NCBI GenBank assembly: GCA_038380435.1
Contig: JAWZYU010000019.1
Location: 34,373,801-34,437,800 of the forward strand
From: Ryuthela nishihirai
Taxonomy: Eukaryota > Arthropoda > Arachnida > Araneae > Heptathelidae
Length of the DNA: 64,000 nucleotides
Direction: 5' to 3'
Shown: positions 54,269 through 64,000 of the stretch, piece after piece
Numbering within the stretch: the first letter of the stretch is position 1
Layout of the letters: every line of letters begins with the position of its first letter
Notes under the pieces: generated by a model
The model's input: the letters and a program-made list of their open reading frames with translations, nothing else
Told to the model about the DNA's origin: nothing
The model's database searches: none
Program-made: the position numbers and the translations under genes

Positions 54269-55648
54269 ATGGCTTCAGCCTTTAGTAGTGGGGGAACGGG
54301 TCTTTGCCCCATGTCTGCGATTAGGGGGCTGTTTGATATTGTCGGCATTCCCTCTCTCAATAAACATAGTTTCTTTAAACATCCTACTAACCATTTTCTC
54401 TCCATAGGTAGTTGGAATGTAAGGACTCTGCATAGAGCTTTTTCTCTTGATGTCCTCACACAAGAATTCCACCATTATAATTTAGATATTCTCGGCTTGC
54501 AAGAGACCAGATGGACAGATAAAGGTCAGATTCTTAAAAAAAACCTTAAATTTCTCTTTTCAGGGAGGGACGACAATAAGCATCACCAAGGCGTGGTTCT
54601 GCTTTTCAGCAGACACGCTAGCGATGCTCTACTAGGATATGAGTGCATTAATGAAAGGTTTCTTACACCAAAATTTCAGACAAGCGTTAAAGACTTGAAT
54701 GTTATCTGCTGTTATGCCCCCACTGAGGATGCCAATGAGGTTGAGAAGGATAGGTTTTATGAACAACTTCAGGATATTTTGAATTCTGTCAAGAAAGGAG
54801 ATATTACCCTTGTTCTTGGTGACTTCAATGCCAATGTTGGTACTGACTATGACCTTTGGGCAGGAGTAATAGGCCCTTTTGGTATTGGTAGCTGCAATGG
54901 CAATGGGCAACGTCTCCTACAGGTAAGTAAACTCAATGGATTCAGAATAACTAACACTTATTACAAACACCGCGACATACATAAGTACATATGGGTTTCA
55001 CCTGATGGGCTGCATAAGAATATGATTGATTACATATTAATTAACAGCAAATGGGCTAGTTCTGTTAGGAATACCAGGGCATATAGGGGAGCTGAAATTG
55101 GATCTGACCATTACCTTGTTAAAAGTGTGTTGCAACTTAAACTTAAAAAGTGTTGTGCTAGGGTTAAAAAATTTACTTTTAATACTGAAGCTCTGAAACA
55201 TCCAGTTATAGCCAAAGCTTACCATGATAGGTTACTTAGTCATTATGACAGTCATGATTTGCTTACTACTGAAGTTGAGGAAGAATGGGATCATTTTAAA
55301 CAGGATTTTTTGGACACTAACAATACTCTTTTAGGAAAAAAGGAGCAGAAGAGACAGAATTATCTGAGTGATAAGGCACTTGAGCTTATTTCAGAAAGAA
55401 AGAACTGCAGGAATGTCTTTAATCAATACCCTACTAGTCCTAATAGAAAGCATTACAGAGAATTTAATAAACGTGTAAAAGATCAGTTAGCTGCTGATAA
55501 GAATCTTTGGCTTGATGGCTTAGCTGACAAAGCCGAGGAAGCCGTTAGACAGCACAACAGCAGAGAGCTGTACCAGATAGTTAATGTTTTGTGTGGTAGA
55601 AAACGGACAGCTATACAGGGATTGAAGGATAAACAAGTAAGGTTATAG
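54269..55648 (+). CDS. RTE AP-like endonuclease with start of the linker
   Basis: From the ATG at 54269 the 459-residue frame has every catalytic block of the apurinic endonuclease-like domain: Ser-Trp-Asn-Val-Arg (about residue 49), Leu-Gln-Glu-Thr-Arg-Trp (about 77), Tyr-Ala-Pro-Thr, Gly-Asp-Phe-Asn-Ala-Asn (about 184), Met-Ile-Asp-Tyr (about 252) and Gly-Ser-Asp-His-Tyr (about 278). This domain nicks target DNA for target-primed reverse transcription. The frame ends at 55648 because of a one-base shift near 55630; the reverse transcriptase continues in the next frame. Similar host-annotated proteins are often called craniofacial development protein 2-like, a misnomer for this domain. Confidence 0.88.
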   Translation: MASAFSSGGTGLCPMSAIRGLFDIVGIPSLNKHSFFKHPTNHFLSIGSWNVRTLHRAFSLDVLTQEFHHYNLDILGLQETRWTDKGQILKKNLKFLFSGRDDNKHHQGVVLLFSRHASDALLGYECINERFLTPKFQTSVKDLNVICCYAPTEDANEVEKDRFYEQLQDILNSVKKGDITLVLGDFNANVGTDYDLWAGVIGPFGIGSCNGNGQRLLQVSKLNGFRITNTYYKHRDIHKYIWVSPDGLHKNMIDYILINSKWASSVRNTRAYRGAEIGSDHYLVKSVLQLKLKKCCARVKKFTFNTEALKHPVIAKAYHDRLLSHYDSHDLLTTEVEEEWDHFKQDFLDTNNTLLGKKEQKRQNYLSDKALELISERKNCRNVFNQYPTSPNRKHYREFNKRVKDQLAADKNLWLDGLADKAEEAVRQHNSRELYQIVNVLCGRKRTAIQGLKDKQVRL

Positions 55649-55665
55649 AAGGTGAGGATTCTGTC

Positions 55666-57278
55666 ATGGCTAGGTGGGCTGAGCATTTCAGTGATGTTCT
55701 AAACAATGTAGTTAGTTCTACTCCCATTGTTTGCAATGATGATAGATGCATTGGTGGCTTTAATGTTGGCCCTATAACACAATCGGAAGTTATTTTGGCT
55801 GTTTCTAAACTTAAGCTACATAAATCCCCAGGGGTAGATGAAATTACTACCGAAATGCTTAGAGCTCGGAATGTTTCGGTTACCACTTGGATGACTGAAA
55901 TTCTGAATATCTTTTATGATAAAGGCATGGTTCCTAAGGATTTTACCAGAGCTATTGTTATCCCTATTTTCAAAAAAGGTGATCGCAGTTCTTGTGATAA
56001 CTATAGGGGTATCAGCCTACTCTCTGTTCCAGGCAAAGTTCTTTCCATGATTGTGCTTAATAGAATTAAGAATCTGGTTGACAGTCAATTTCGTGATGAG
56101 CAATGTGGATTCAGAAGTTGTAGGGGATGTGTGGATCAGATATTTTCACTTAGGCAGATTCTTGAGAAATGTTTAGAGTTTCAGAAACCTTTGGTTGCTA
56201 GCTTTGTTGATTTCAAAAAGGCTTTCGACTCTGTTGATCGTCATAATTTGTGGTTGATTGTGAAATCATATGGTATACCAGACAAGTTAGTTAACATTAT
56301 GAAAGCGCTCTATAATAACACTGAGTCGTGTGTGAGAGTTGGTAAGGCTTGTAGCAATTGGTTTAGCATTACTTCTGGTGTTCGACAAGGGTGCATTTTG
56401 TCTCCTTTTCTCTTTAGCTTGGTTATTGATTATGTTATGCGAAACTCACTTCAAGGGAAAGATTTTGGCCTTAAATGGGCTGGAGATATGAAATTTTCTG
56501 ATTTAGATTATGCTGATGATTTAGCCCTTTTGGCAAATGATGTTGATGAGATGAACTCTTTCATTCGAGCTGTTGATGAGACTGGTAGTAGAGTAGGTTT
56601 GGTTATAAACAGAGAGAAAACTAAAGTGATAAAAATTGGTCAGACAGGCTGTGATTCAGTTAATCTGAATGGTTGCAGTCTTGAGCAGGTGTCACAGTTT
56701 AATTATCTTGGGAGCTATGTAACAGATAATGGTGATGTGCGGCATGAGATTAACAGACGAATAGGGATTGCTGCCGGGACTTTTAAGAATCTATGGAGAG
56801 TGTGGAGAAATAGGCGTATACACCTAAAGACTAAAATTAGACTGTATAATAGTTTGGTTCTTTCTAGGGTTAGTTATGGTAGTGAAACTTGGACACTTTG
56901 TAAACAAGATAACAGGAAACTAGATGCTTTTGATTCCAGATGCTTACGCAGTATCTTGGGCATTAGGTGGTTCAACTTTGTAACTAATGATGAGGTTAGG
57001 CAAAGGAGTCTGCAACCTCCTTTAAGCAGCATTTGTGCAGAGAGAGACTCCGTTGGTTTGGCCATTTTGCCCGTATGAATAATTATAGATTGGCGAATAG
57101 GGTTATGAACAGTGTGCCTAAAGGCCTCAGAAAGAAGGGGAGACCTAGGATGCGGTGGGCAGACAATGTCAAACAAGACCTTGTTAGAATTGGTGTGCAG
57201 TGGCCAGATGCAGTAGATGTAGCTCAGGATAGATTTGCTTGGAGAACTAAATTGCACGGTCTGGTTGGACCTCCGTAG
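55666..57278 (+). pseudogene. RTE reverse transcriptase with C-terminal region, frameshifted
   Basis: The main frame (55666-57078) contains Ser-Pro-Gly-Val-Asp-Glu-Ile-Thr, Asn-Tyr-Arg-Gly-Ile-Ser-Leu-Leu, motif A Val-Asp-Phe-Lys-Lys-Ala-Phe-Asp (about residue 180), motif B Ser-Gly-Val-Arg-Gln-Gly-Cys, motif C Tyr-Ala-Asp-Asp (56509-56520) and a Phe-Asn-Tyr-Leu-Gly block. A frameshift near 57040 moves the C-terminus into another frame (57033-57278) with Trp-Phe-Gly-His and Gly-Arg-Pro-Arg-Met-Arg-Trp, typical of RTE C-termini. All catalytic Asp residues are present, so only the two frameshifts disable it. Confidence 0.88.
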
Positions 57279-57318
57279 CCCATGGCTGCTTGAGGATGAT
57301 GATGATGGTGACAAAACA

Positions 57319-59165
57319 ATATTTTTGCGAATGGAAATTTTTCCTCGGAATTACAGACTTATAGACTAGCAGCAATATTTCCTAGGAGAATTATCTGCCT
57401 CTTATGTCTAATCTCACCATAAAAGGCGAGAAAATGCCTGGAAAAACAATCATAATCCCTAATTGTTCAATCTTGATGTTGAATTATTAACAAAATCCCA
57501 CACAGCACGTATAGTATCGTCAGAAAACTCAATAATAAAGTTTAAACACCCACAATCCTACGAAAACTTCAACAACAGATCTTAAGCCTAACCCATCTTG
57601 ACTAGAGATCAAAGAGAAGTTCATACACACCGGCAAATTGCAGCCGGGGTCTCCGACTGACCTAGACGGCGCGTTCCGAGCACCCGCCACCCTCAACCTG
57701 CTTGCCACCGACGCCGTTAAGCTTACGGGCGACATTAAAAGTAACAACTTGGTAAAATTACGAGCATCTTGCAGGCTTACCTGGATTTTGCTACGTTCGT
57801 CTCCCTAGTAAAATCCAATTAGTAGGAATGCGTACGAACTGCAACTGATGTACACTTATTTCCAAACACACTTATGAAACCTCGCGTCAACGCACTCAGT
57901 TAACTCAAATATGCACCTATTCTGTTTCCAATATAACCATCTCTCCCAGGCCACTCTGTGTCCCAGGCAAAGCCCTGAACCGTAACCACCTGAACACGTT
58001 TGTTTACGAATCGCGTCGATTGCTACTGTGGCGCCATCTCGTACGGGACTTATGCTCTGATGTTGCATCTACTCTCTCATGAGAGCAAATGGTTACGAAG
58101 TGAAATGAAAATTTCGACGTGAGATTTTTTCGAAAAATGAAGTCTAGGAATTAAACTTTTTTTTCAATGACATAGTTACGGAAAACAGCTTTTTACGGAG
58201 TTCTTAGTTTGTTAATATCGCAATATTTGTGCTGATAAAAGTTAAATTTTCCATTTAAGTAAAGTTGCTACGTTATTTTGAAGTAATTCGCCAATTTAGA
58301 AGATTTCGACTACTGATACTGATACAAGATGGAAAGGTAGGAAAGTGAAAGGGGCCATTACCCATTGATTTTCGTTTCGGTTTAAAAACCGAAGACATAA
58401 GCATTACATTTATTTTGCAAATGGAATTTAATAAAAAAAAAAGAATATTAAAACAGAAGGAGAAAATATTAATTACACTTTTTTATAAGAATAATTAAAA
58501 AATAATATTGGAACTGTATTATCTCAGTTTAATTCAATTTTGTATTAGCAATAATGAAATAATTATAACTATTCGAATCAAGTTACAATATTTGCAAGAG
58601 GTGGTGACTAATGGTAAGGTAATGAAGTAATTAAGGTCCAAATTTTCGAGAAGCATGCTGATTTCTTCAAGGAGTCGCAATTATCACATGTACTCAATGA
58701 CTTTAATAGGCAGTGACTTACCAAAGGAGGATGGTGAATAACCCTTTAAGGAAGGAAGGATTATAATCCCTCCTTTCTTAATGACTTAAAGAAAGTATTT
58801 TTTCTAAAGAAATCCCTTAAAATCAAATATTTGAGGGGTTTACGTTTTCCCTCCCCACCCTCAATTAGAACTCAATCATGTCAAATTACCCACACAGCAT
58901 TAGAAATGGGTACGCCTCTGTTATTAGGACCCATTGTTTCAGAAGTTTGTTTTAATGAAAGCAGATACTCCCCTACAGAAAGAGCGATGACAAGACAGTT
59001 ATATATTAAGTTTGTTCTGTTTTCTCATATAACAAAAAAGGCAAAAAAAAAAACAGGGCACGGTTAAGAATTTTTTTGCCCACCTGCAATGTCCTCCCTT
59101 TTTGGATCTATGAAGACTGAGCCAGATGTAATATCCTCTCTTTTCGGGGCCTTTTCTGGGCCAAA
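57319..59165. other. Duplicated region (copy B), no assigned gene
   Basis: Counterpart of 8861-10670. The GC-richer island at 57640-58080 carries a ~30-bp extra segment relative to A (cactctgtgtcccagg near 57955). No protein was recognised. Confidence 0.45.
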
Positions 59166-59920
59166 TGTCGTGGCCGCCGGAGGACGATGCGATTAGTACT
59201 TAGAGAACTTCACCCTCACTTCGGTGAAAAAACAGGTTCACGAGTTTTTAGGCCCGTGGCACTGTATGCCTGATGTTCGCCACGTTGAATGATGAACAAC
59301 AATAGTCCACTAATTAACTGCATGAGAGTTAGATAGGGACGAATTAGTTTATTTACAATTTATACACTCAAGTGCTGGAGATACGCTCAACTCCGTGGGC
59401 CTTTGCTGCCTTGCTGCTGCAAACATTAATAATGAGGTGGAGAATCGCACACTCTGCAAGTTCTCACTTTACAGACCTCAAACTCGGCGAAAGGATAATC
59501 AACCTTTGCCTACACTGTGGTTCACTCTGAATCCACAAAACTATTATCAGATTCTCCAAGAATCTCGATACCCTCTTGGAATCACACCCTCCCTTCAAGG
59601 GTTACTTCAAGTAAGATGCGGTGTCCTTCTGACGCATATCAAAACGACTCCCTCATTCGAAAGCTCACACCAAACTGTTGTCTCAAAAACCCCGCCTAGC
59701 CTCCTCGCTGCCACTAGCGTCCTTGGCTAGTCATTTACGGCCATAAACAACTTCTGGAATCGATCTTGATGCAAGCAGCCCGCTTCCGATCCGAAAACAA
59801 CAACAGTGAGTCACATCCCAATGCACAAACACACTTAATACATAAAAATATATACAACAATAAAGGTACAATAGAAATATATCAATAAATAAATAAACAT
59901 AAAATTCGGGGGACATGACA
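59166..59920 (-). repeat. 755-bp LTR (copy B)
   Basis: Same ends (tgtcgtgg ... catgaca) and same length as 10671-11425. Here it is followed by a single copy of the PPT-containing segment, without the tandem duplication of copy A. Confidence 0.6.
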
Positions 59921-60263
59921 CGCCCCTTCTTCAAAGAGTTTTATCAGTTTTTATGAGACTTATGAAACTCATAACCTTTTGTCGCTCGAATTTTCGTTAC
60001 CTCGTCAAGGCAATTGACCAATGAATGTTCCCCCTGGAAGGCTGTCCAGTTAATTAACTATAGTGTTCAAAACGTCTCTGTCACTCAGAAGTAAACTAAC
60101 GTGAGTTTATTGCTTTCAGTGTTCACCGACGGGTGACCTTCCATCATTTCCATTTTTACACTCTTAAGTTGTCAGTACCCCCATTTATTGCAAACTCTGA
60201 GCCATTACTAACACCCCAGAAGTTTCCCTAAAGACAGTGTGCTGTTGTATAGGCCCAATCCGA

Positions 60264-61566
60264 TCAATTACAGTGTTGCAATTTCGCCGGTATATAACCT
60301 TCGTTCGATGCTCTGTGTCGAAGCAATGACACATCCAAAATACTTCCCTTTGTCTTCCAGGCATCTGGAAGTCTCTTACTTCCTGGATAATTACAGGCTA
60401 TTGTATGCACCTTATGTCTCATTTTGCAATTCTTCCTTTTCATTATGAGGCCGCAAGTACAATTATCTTCAAACTCTATTGACAATTGTTTTGCTAGTCT
60501 TGCTCCCTCTTTTAATATGCCTTCTATTCCTTCTCTCATTACATTTTATCGAGCTTCTATGTTTCTTATTCTGGCAAATTTCTTCCGTCCGTTCAACACA
60601 GACGGCAATCATATTCTCTTTACAAATACTTTCATTATCTTTGCTGATTACGGTACCACAATCAACCGCTCTACCGGATAAATCCTTATCTATACACATT
60701 TTAACCTCATCCTTCTGACATTTAATTTTCTCGCTCTCTATATCATTAAATATTTTGCTCTCAATCAAGCCACTAGGCTCTATATTTCTTTCTTTGAGAT
60801 TAATATCATTTCTACCATCCTTCTCCGCAACAGGTATCTTACTCAATATTTTATATTTATCCTTCATAGAAATACTTTCTTCACTAAATTTAGCCACAGC
60901 CCTATTACATAAATCCTTGCTTAAATCTACCTTCTAAGCCTTCTCACATTTAATTTTGCCACTTTCTACATTACTACTCGCTTTTCTCTGAATTAAATCA
61001 TTAGGCTGTAATTCTCTTTCTTTGATAATAATATTCTCACTATCACCTTTTTCCTTATCAGATATCTTACAAAATATCGCACACTTATCATTTAGAGAAA
61101 TATTTTCTTTACTACATTTAGCCTCATTTCTACTACATAACTCTTTGTTTAAATCTAACTTAATCTCGTCCTTCTGACATTTAATTTCCTCACTCTTCAC
61201 ATTATTATTTATTTCGCTCTTAACAAAATCACTAGTTTCTAAATATCTTTCTCTGACAGTAATATTCTTCCTATCACCTTTCTCCTCATCAGATACCTTA
61301 CAAAATATCTCACACTTATTATTCAGAGAAAAATTGTCTTTGCCAAATGTAGCCACATCTATACTACATAAATCCTTACTTACATCTATCTTAATCTCAT
61401 CCTTCTGACATTTAGTTTTTTCACTCTTTATATTATCTACTCCGCTCTTAACGACATCACTAGATCTTACATATCTTTCTCTGATAATAATATTCTTCCT
61501 ATCACTGATAATAGGAATATAATATTTCTCTAGTGGCTCTTCACTAAGTTTAGAGTGAACTGACAT
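60264..61566 (-). pseudogene. Lysine-rich repeat protein (copy B), broken
   Basis: Counterpart of 12145-13449. The ATG at 61564-61566 is intact and supports this start. About four repeats of roughly 77 residues follow. A GAG-to-TAG nonsense change ends the frame at about 60934, and an extra T near 60511 shifts the frame before the Cys-Thr-Cys-Gly C-terminal region. The two copies have different lesions: A lost the start, B the middle. The common ancestor was therefore probably an intact gene of about 435 codons. Confidence 0.55.
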
Positions 61567-62007
61567 GACATAGATTCAGCATTTTCAGTGAGATTTTCAA
61601 CAACAATCTTACAGATAATGAGATGGCCCAAGAACGTTGTTCCAATATATATATATATTTTTAGCTTGTTTTCCAAAAAAGCGATTTGTAGTTTTCATTT
61701 TGTTCTCTTTCTGTCTGTCAGTCTCCTCCATCTGTCTGCAAACATTCAACATTTTTTCGAGATCTATTAAAAATTCTTTTTGTGTTAGGCAAGTATTGAT
61801 GAAACATTAGGATTCATATTTTACGAATCTCCCAATAGCTTTAATAGTCTAGCGGTGAAAGTTTGAAAATGCTAAAATTTTAAACATACATTTCAGGCAA
61901 TCATTTACGATAGAAGTAAAAAATTTTGGTAGTGGGATGCGATGGTTAGGAGTTTTTCTTTTGGCAACAACGATTTTTCCGATTATCTCCAGGAAAGTGG
62001 GAAAGAT

Positions 62008-62588
62008 AGATATTAATGAAATACATTGCCAAAATATTAGAGAATTTCCATGTTATGTCAATGGAAATCTAATTTCGAAGCACCAACACTTTTCAAATAT
62101 GCATTTCATGGAAATATGTCACTGAATATAAATTAAACATCATAATCGAATCTATTTAAATCTCGATTTTCAACAATATTCGCTTAGAATTTAAAGAGTT
62201 ATGGTAGCTGGAATATTTCACAATAGTAAAAGGAAATAAGAATTTACTTCAAAAATTAGTTAAAATTTAAATAATAAGTATTGTGTCAAACCATTTAATA
62301 ATATATATATATTAGAAGTTTTCTTAATGATTATTTCAATATTAGACAATTATGAATGATTTTTATAAAACAAGATAGCCTTTTGTTAAATATTCCAGCT
62401 TTCATACTTTGAATACTGAAACAATATTGTTGAAAATAGAGATTTAAACAAATTTGATTATGATCTGTAATTTTTCCAGTCATATTCTCCATTGAAATGC
62501 ATATTTTAGAAGTTACAGACCTTCGAAGTTAGTTTTCCATTGATATAACATTTTTGAATAATTTAGTAAGGCAGTGCATATTAACCAT
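62008..62588. mobile_element. Foldback MITE, family F (copy B)
   Basis: Counterpart of 13886-14489, slightly shorter in the AT-rich centre. Confidence 0.7.
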
Positions 62589-63249
62589 TTTTTCTCTTCC
62601 TGATCTAATTATAAAAATTCCCTAGGGAAGTGGGATGGAATGCATGCCCCTCCAATTCTCCAGATTCAATAGTGGTCAATCTGACAAAATATCCAAATAT
62701 TGACAAAAGAAAACAACTCTTCTAATGAGAATAAAGATTCCTCCACAGAAGTCAAGATCAACGCGATAGCTGACTGCCAGGTTATCTTCGATATCTGCAA
62801 ACATCTGAAGACAACTCCTTTCATTGCACCAGCATATCCCACGCGGCAGAAGTAACCAAATTTCATCCTGCCACATTTGACGTGGATATTGGCAATGCAC
62901 ATCCATTCGGGAACAGCGAAGTTTGCTTGCTAATCGAATCAAGTTCTGTTGCTCGGACTCTTCACCAAGACTTGTGAAAAGCCACGTGAGACGATACACC
63001 TAAGCCATCCACCAGCACAAGGAACAGACATCAGCGAAACTTGCCACTGGTTATGCCCCAGAAATCTTTAATAGTAAAGAAAAAATAATCGTGGAATGCT
63101 CAGCTTGAAGAAGCCGAAGTTTCGAAAATTTTATCCACTTCGGGGAATGGAAGTTTTCGTTTACGACATTTTAAAACGAAAAGATTGAGCTGTTTTCCTT
63201 CTAAGAAGAGATGAGTGAAAGAGGTGAATTGCACCAGGTTGTATTGCTT
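62589..63249. other. Duplicated region (copy B), unassigned
   Basis: Counterpart of 14490-15178, with a deletion of about 50 bp near 62960 relative to A. Minus-strand frames (62666-62999) are open but unrecognised. Confidence 0.35.
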
Positions 63250-63610
63250 TGCCTCTGAGTGTTACGTTTTTGGTCTACGATGGGCCAGGTCGCAAGGACC
63301 CCGAGGGTTCAGAGAAGGCTGAGGAAGGGGATCCAATAAAAAGCGGTTAAGAGACAGATGGAAACTTCCAATTAAGGCCATCCAGAGTGTTCTTTAATAT
63401 GCACAAAGAATGGCTCTATTCTGCTGCCAAGGCTTAACGTCTCATCAGACGAACGGTATCCTTTTCAAGCCCATCGATATCCCCTTTCTCACACAGGGGA
63501 GGACGAGCTTTAACGAAGAAAAATCTCCACTCAGACACAGTTGGGACTCCAACCTGGGAACTGCAGATTACGAGCCTGGCTCGCTAACGATTAAGCTAAC
63601 TCAGCTCGGT
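63250..63610 (-). mobile_element. S1 SINE, minus strand (copy B)
   Basis: Counterpart of 15179-15525, with the same head-to-head pairing with the following S1 copy. It carries a ~14-bp extra segment (gatggaaacttcca) near 63358. Confidence 0.75.
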
Positions 63611-63701
63611 TAAAAAGGGGAAACAAATCTTGAATGATTTAACTATTAATTAATATGTGAATGAATCTCTTTCCAAGCACTATAACTTTCGTACATTTAC
63701 T

Positions 63702-64000
63702 AAAGCCCAGGTGCCAGGCTCGTAATCTGCAGTTCCCAGGTTCGAGTCCCAGCTAGGTCAGCGTTGAGATTTATCTCCGCAAAATTCCCTGTCCTGCCCA
63801 CGGTCAGTAGGGGGACACCGATGGGCTTGGAAAAGTCGCCGTCCATCGGATGGCACGTTAAGACGTGGCGCTGTGTGAGGGAGAACCATACCCTGTGCAC
63901 GTTAAAGAACATGCTGGGTGGCCTTGACGGGAGGCTACCATTTGTCTACCAACAGCTGTTCCAGTGGGTTCCCTCCTCCAACCTTCTGTGAGCCTTCGGA
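63702..64000 (+). mobile_element. S1 SINE, cut by the window end (copy B)
   Basis: Counterpart of 15614-15990, almost identical over the visible part. The B box ggttcgagtcc is at about 63739. The tail lies beyond the window. Confidence 0.82.

Larger units (their letters stand above)
53714..57310 (+). mobile_element. Near full-length RTE-like non-LTR retrotransposon
   Basis: The 3.6-kb element is bounded by acaaaaca at 53706-53713 and 57311-57318. Copy A shows the empty site with one acaaaaca at 8853-8860. It has a 5' UTR of about 0.55 kb, an AP-like endonuclease, a reverse transcriptase and a gatgatgatgatgg-type microsatellite tail, as in RTE elements. Two frameshifts split an otherwise continuous coding region. 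The insertion is later than the separation of copies A and B. Confidence 0.9.
44038..64000 (+). repeat. Copy B of the long direct segmental duplication
   Basis: Collinear with 1-15917 and continuing to the window edge. B-specific features are a 202-bp tandem duplication in the hAT gene, a hairpin at 47142-47174, the retained 4.8-kb Polinton/MITE block (about 47358-52196) and the RTE element (53714-57310). B lacks the LTR retrotransposon and the 351-bp tandem duplication of A. Confidence 0.9.

Noticed and set aside
1..64000. Bacterial features: operons, ribosome-binding sites, CRISPR arrays, riboswitches, rho-independent terminators
   Set aside because: The composition, SINEs, LINEs and LTR elements are eukaryotic. 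The hairpins seen are long perfect inverted copies without terminator or array structure.

Overview
This window is eukaryotic repeat-rich DNA. It is AT-rich and has no bacterial gene organisation. Nearly every recognisable reading frame belongs to a transposable element: hAT transposases, RTE-like and other LINEs, a LINE with an REL-type endonuclease, Ty3/gypsy-like LTR elements, Polinton/Maverick fragments, tRNA-derived SINEs and foldback MITEs. The mix suggests an invertebrate, most likely an arthropod and perhaps an arachnid. That is an inference from element types, not a taxonomic identification. I found no complete ordinary host gene.

Layout. (1) 1-15917 is copy A of a long direct duplication. 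It holds an RTE fragment, a ZBED-type hAT pseudogene, an REL-LINE 3' end split by a 4.19-kb LTR retrotransposon (2794-6983), unassigned AT-rich DNA, a 755-bp LTR, a gene for a protein with repeats of about 77 residues, a foldback MITE and paired SINEs. (2) 16-31.6 kb is AT-rich spacer with two SINE families, foldback MITEs, two LINE 3'-end remnants, a small TIR element and an RTE 5'-end fragment. (3) 31.6-43.4 kb is bounded by inverted repeats of about 0.8-1.1 kb. They enclose a decayed Polinton (capsid-like proteins, chromodomain integrase, a PC4-like protein), a ZMYM1-like hAT pseudogene, a 316-358-bp tandem array and a SINE whose tail is triplicated. (4) 44038-64000 is copy B of the duplication. 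Relative to A it lacks the LTR retrotransposon, keeps a 4.8-kb block with a Polinton polymerase-B fragment and a palindromic MITE, and carries a nearly full-length RTE element (53714-57310) flanked by an 8-bp repeat.

The most notable object is the LTR retrotransposon at 2794-6983. Its two 640-bp LTRs look identical by eye, and it has a 4-bp target duplication, a PBS-like site and a polypurine tract. Its only gene is one uninterrupted 991-codon reading frame. In order this contains a Gag-like coiled coil, an unrecognised region, most of a cellular thymidine phosphorylase, a degenerate C2H2 finger and the last residues of a gypsy integrase. It looks like a young, non-autonomous element that captured a host metabolic gene. 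The phosphorylase active site is altered at several key positions.

Comparing copies A and B gives a local history. The LTR element (in A) and the RTE (in B) inserted after the copies separated. A scar at 7297-7337 indicates that A lost the 4.8-kb block that B keeps. Each copy also has its own short perfect hairpin or tandem duplication. A real segmental duplication and two unmerged haplotypes in the assembly are both possible. Divergence was judged by eye only.
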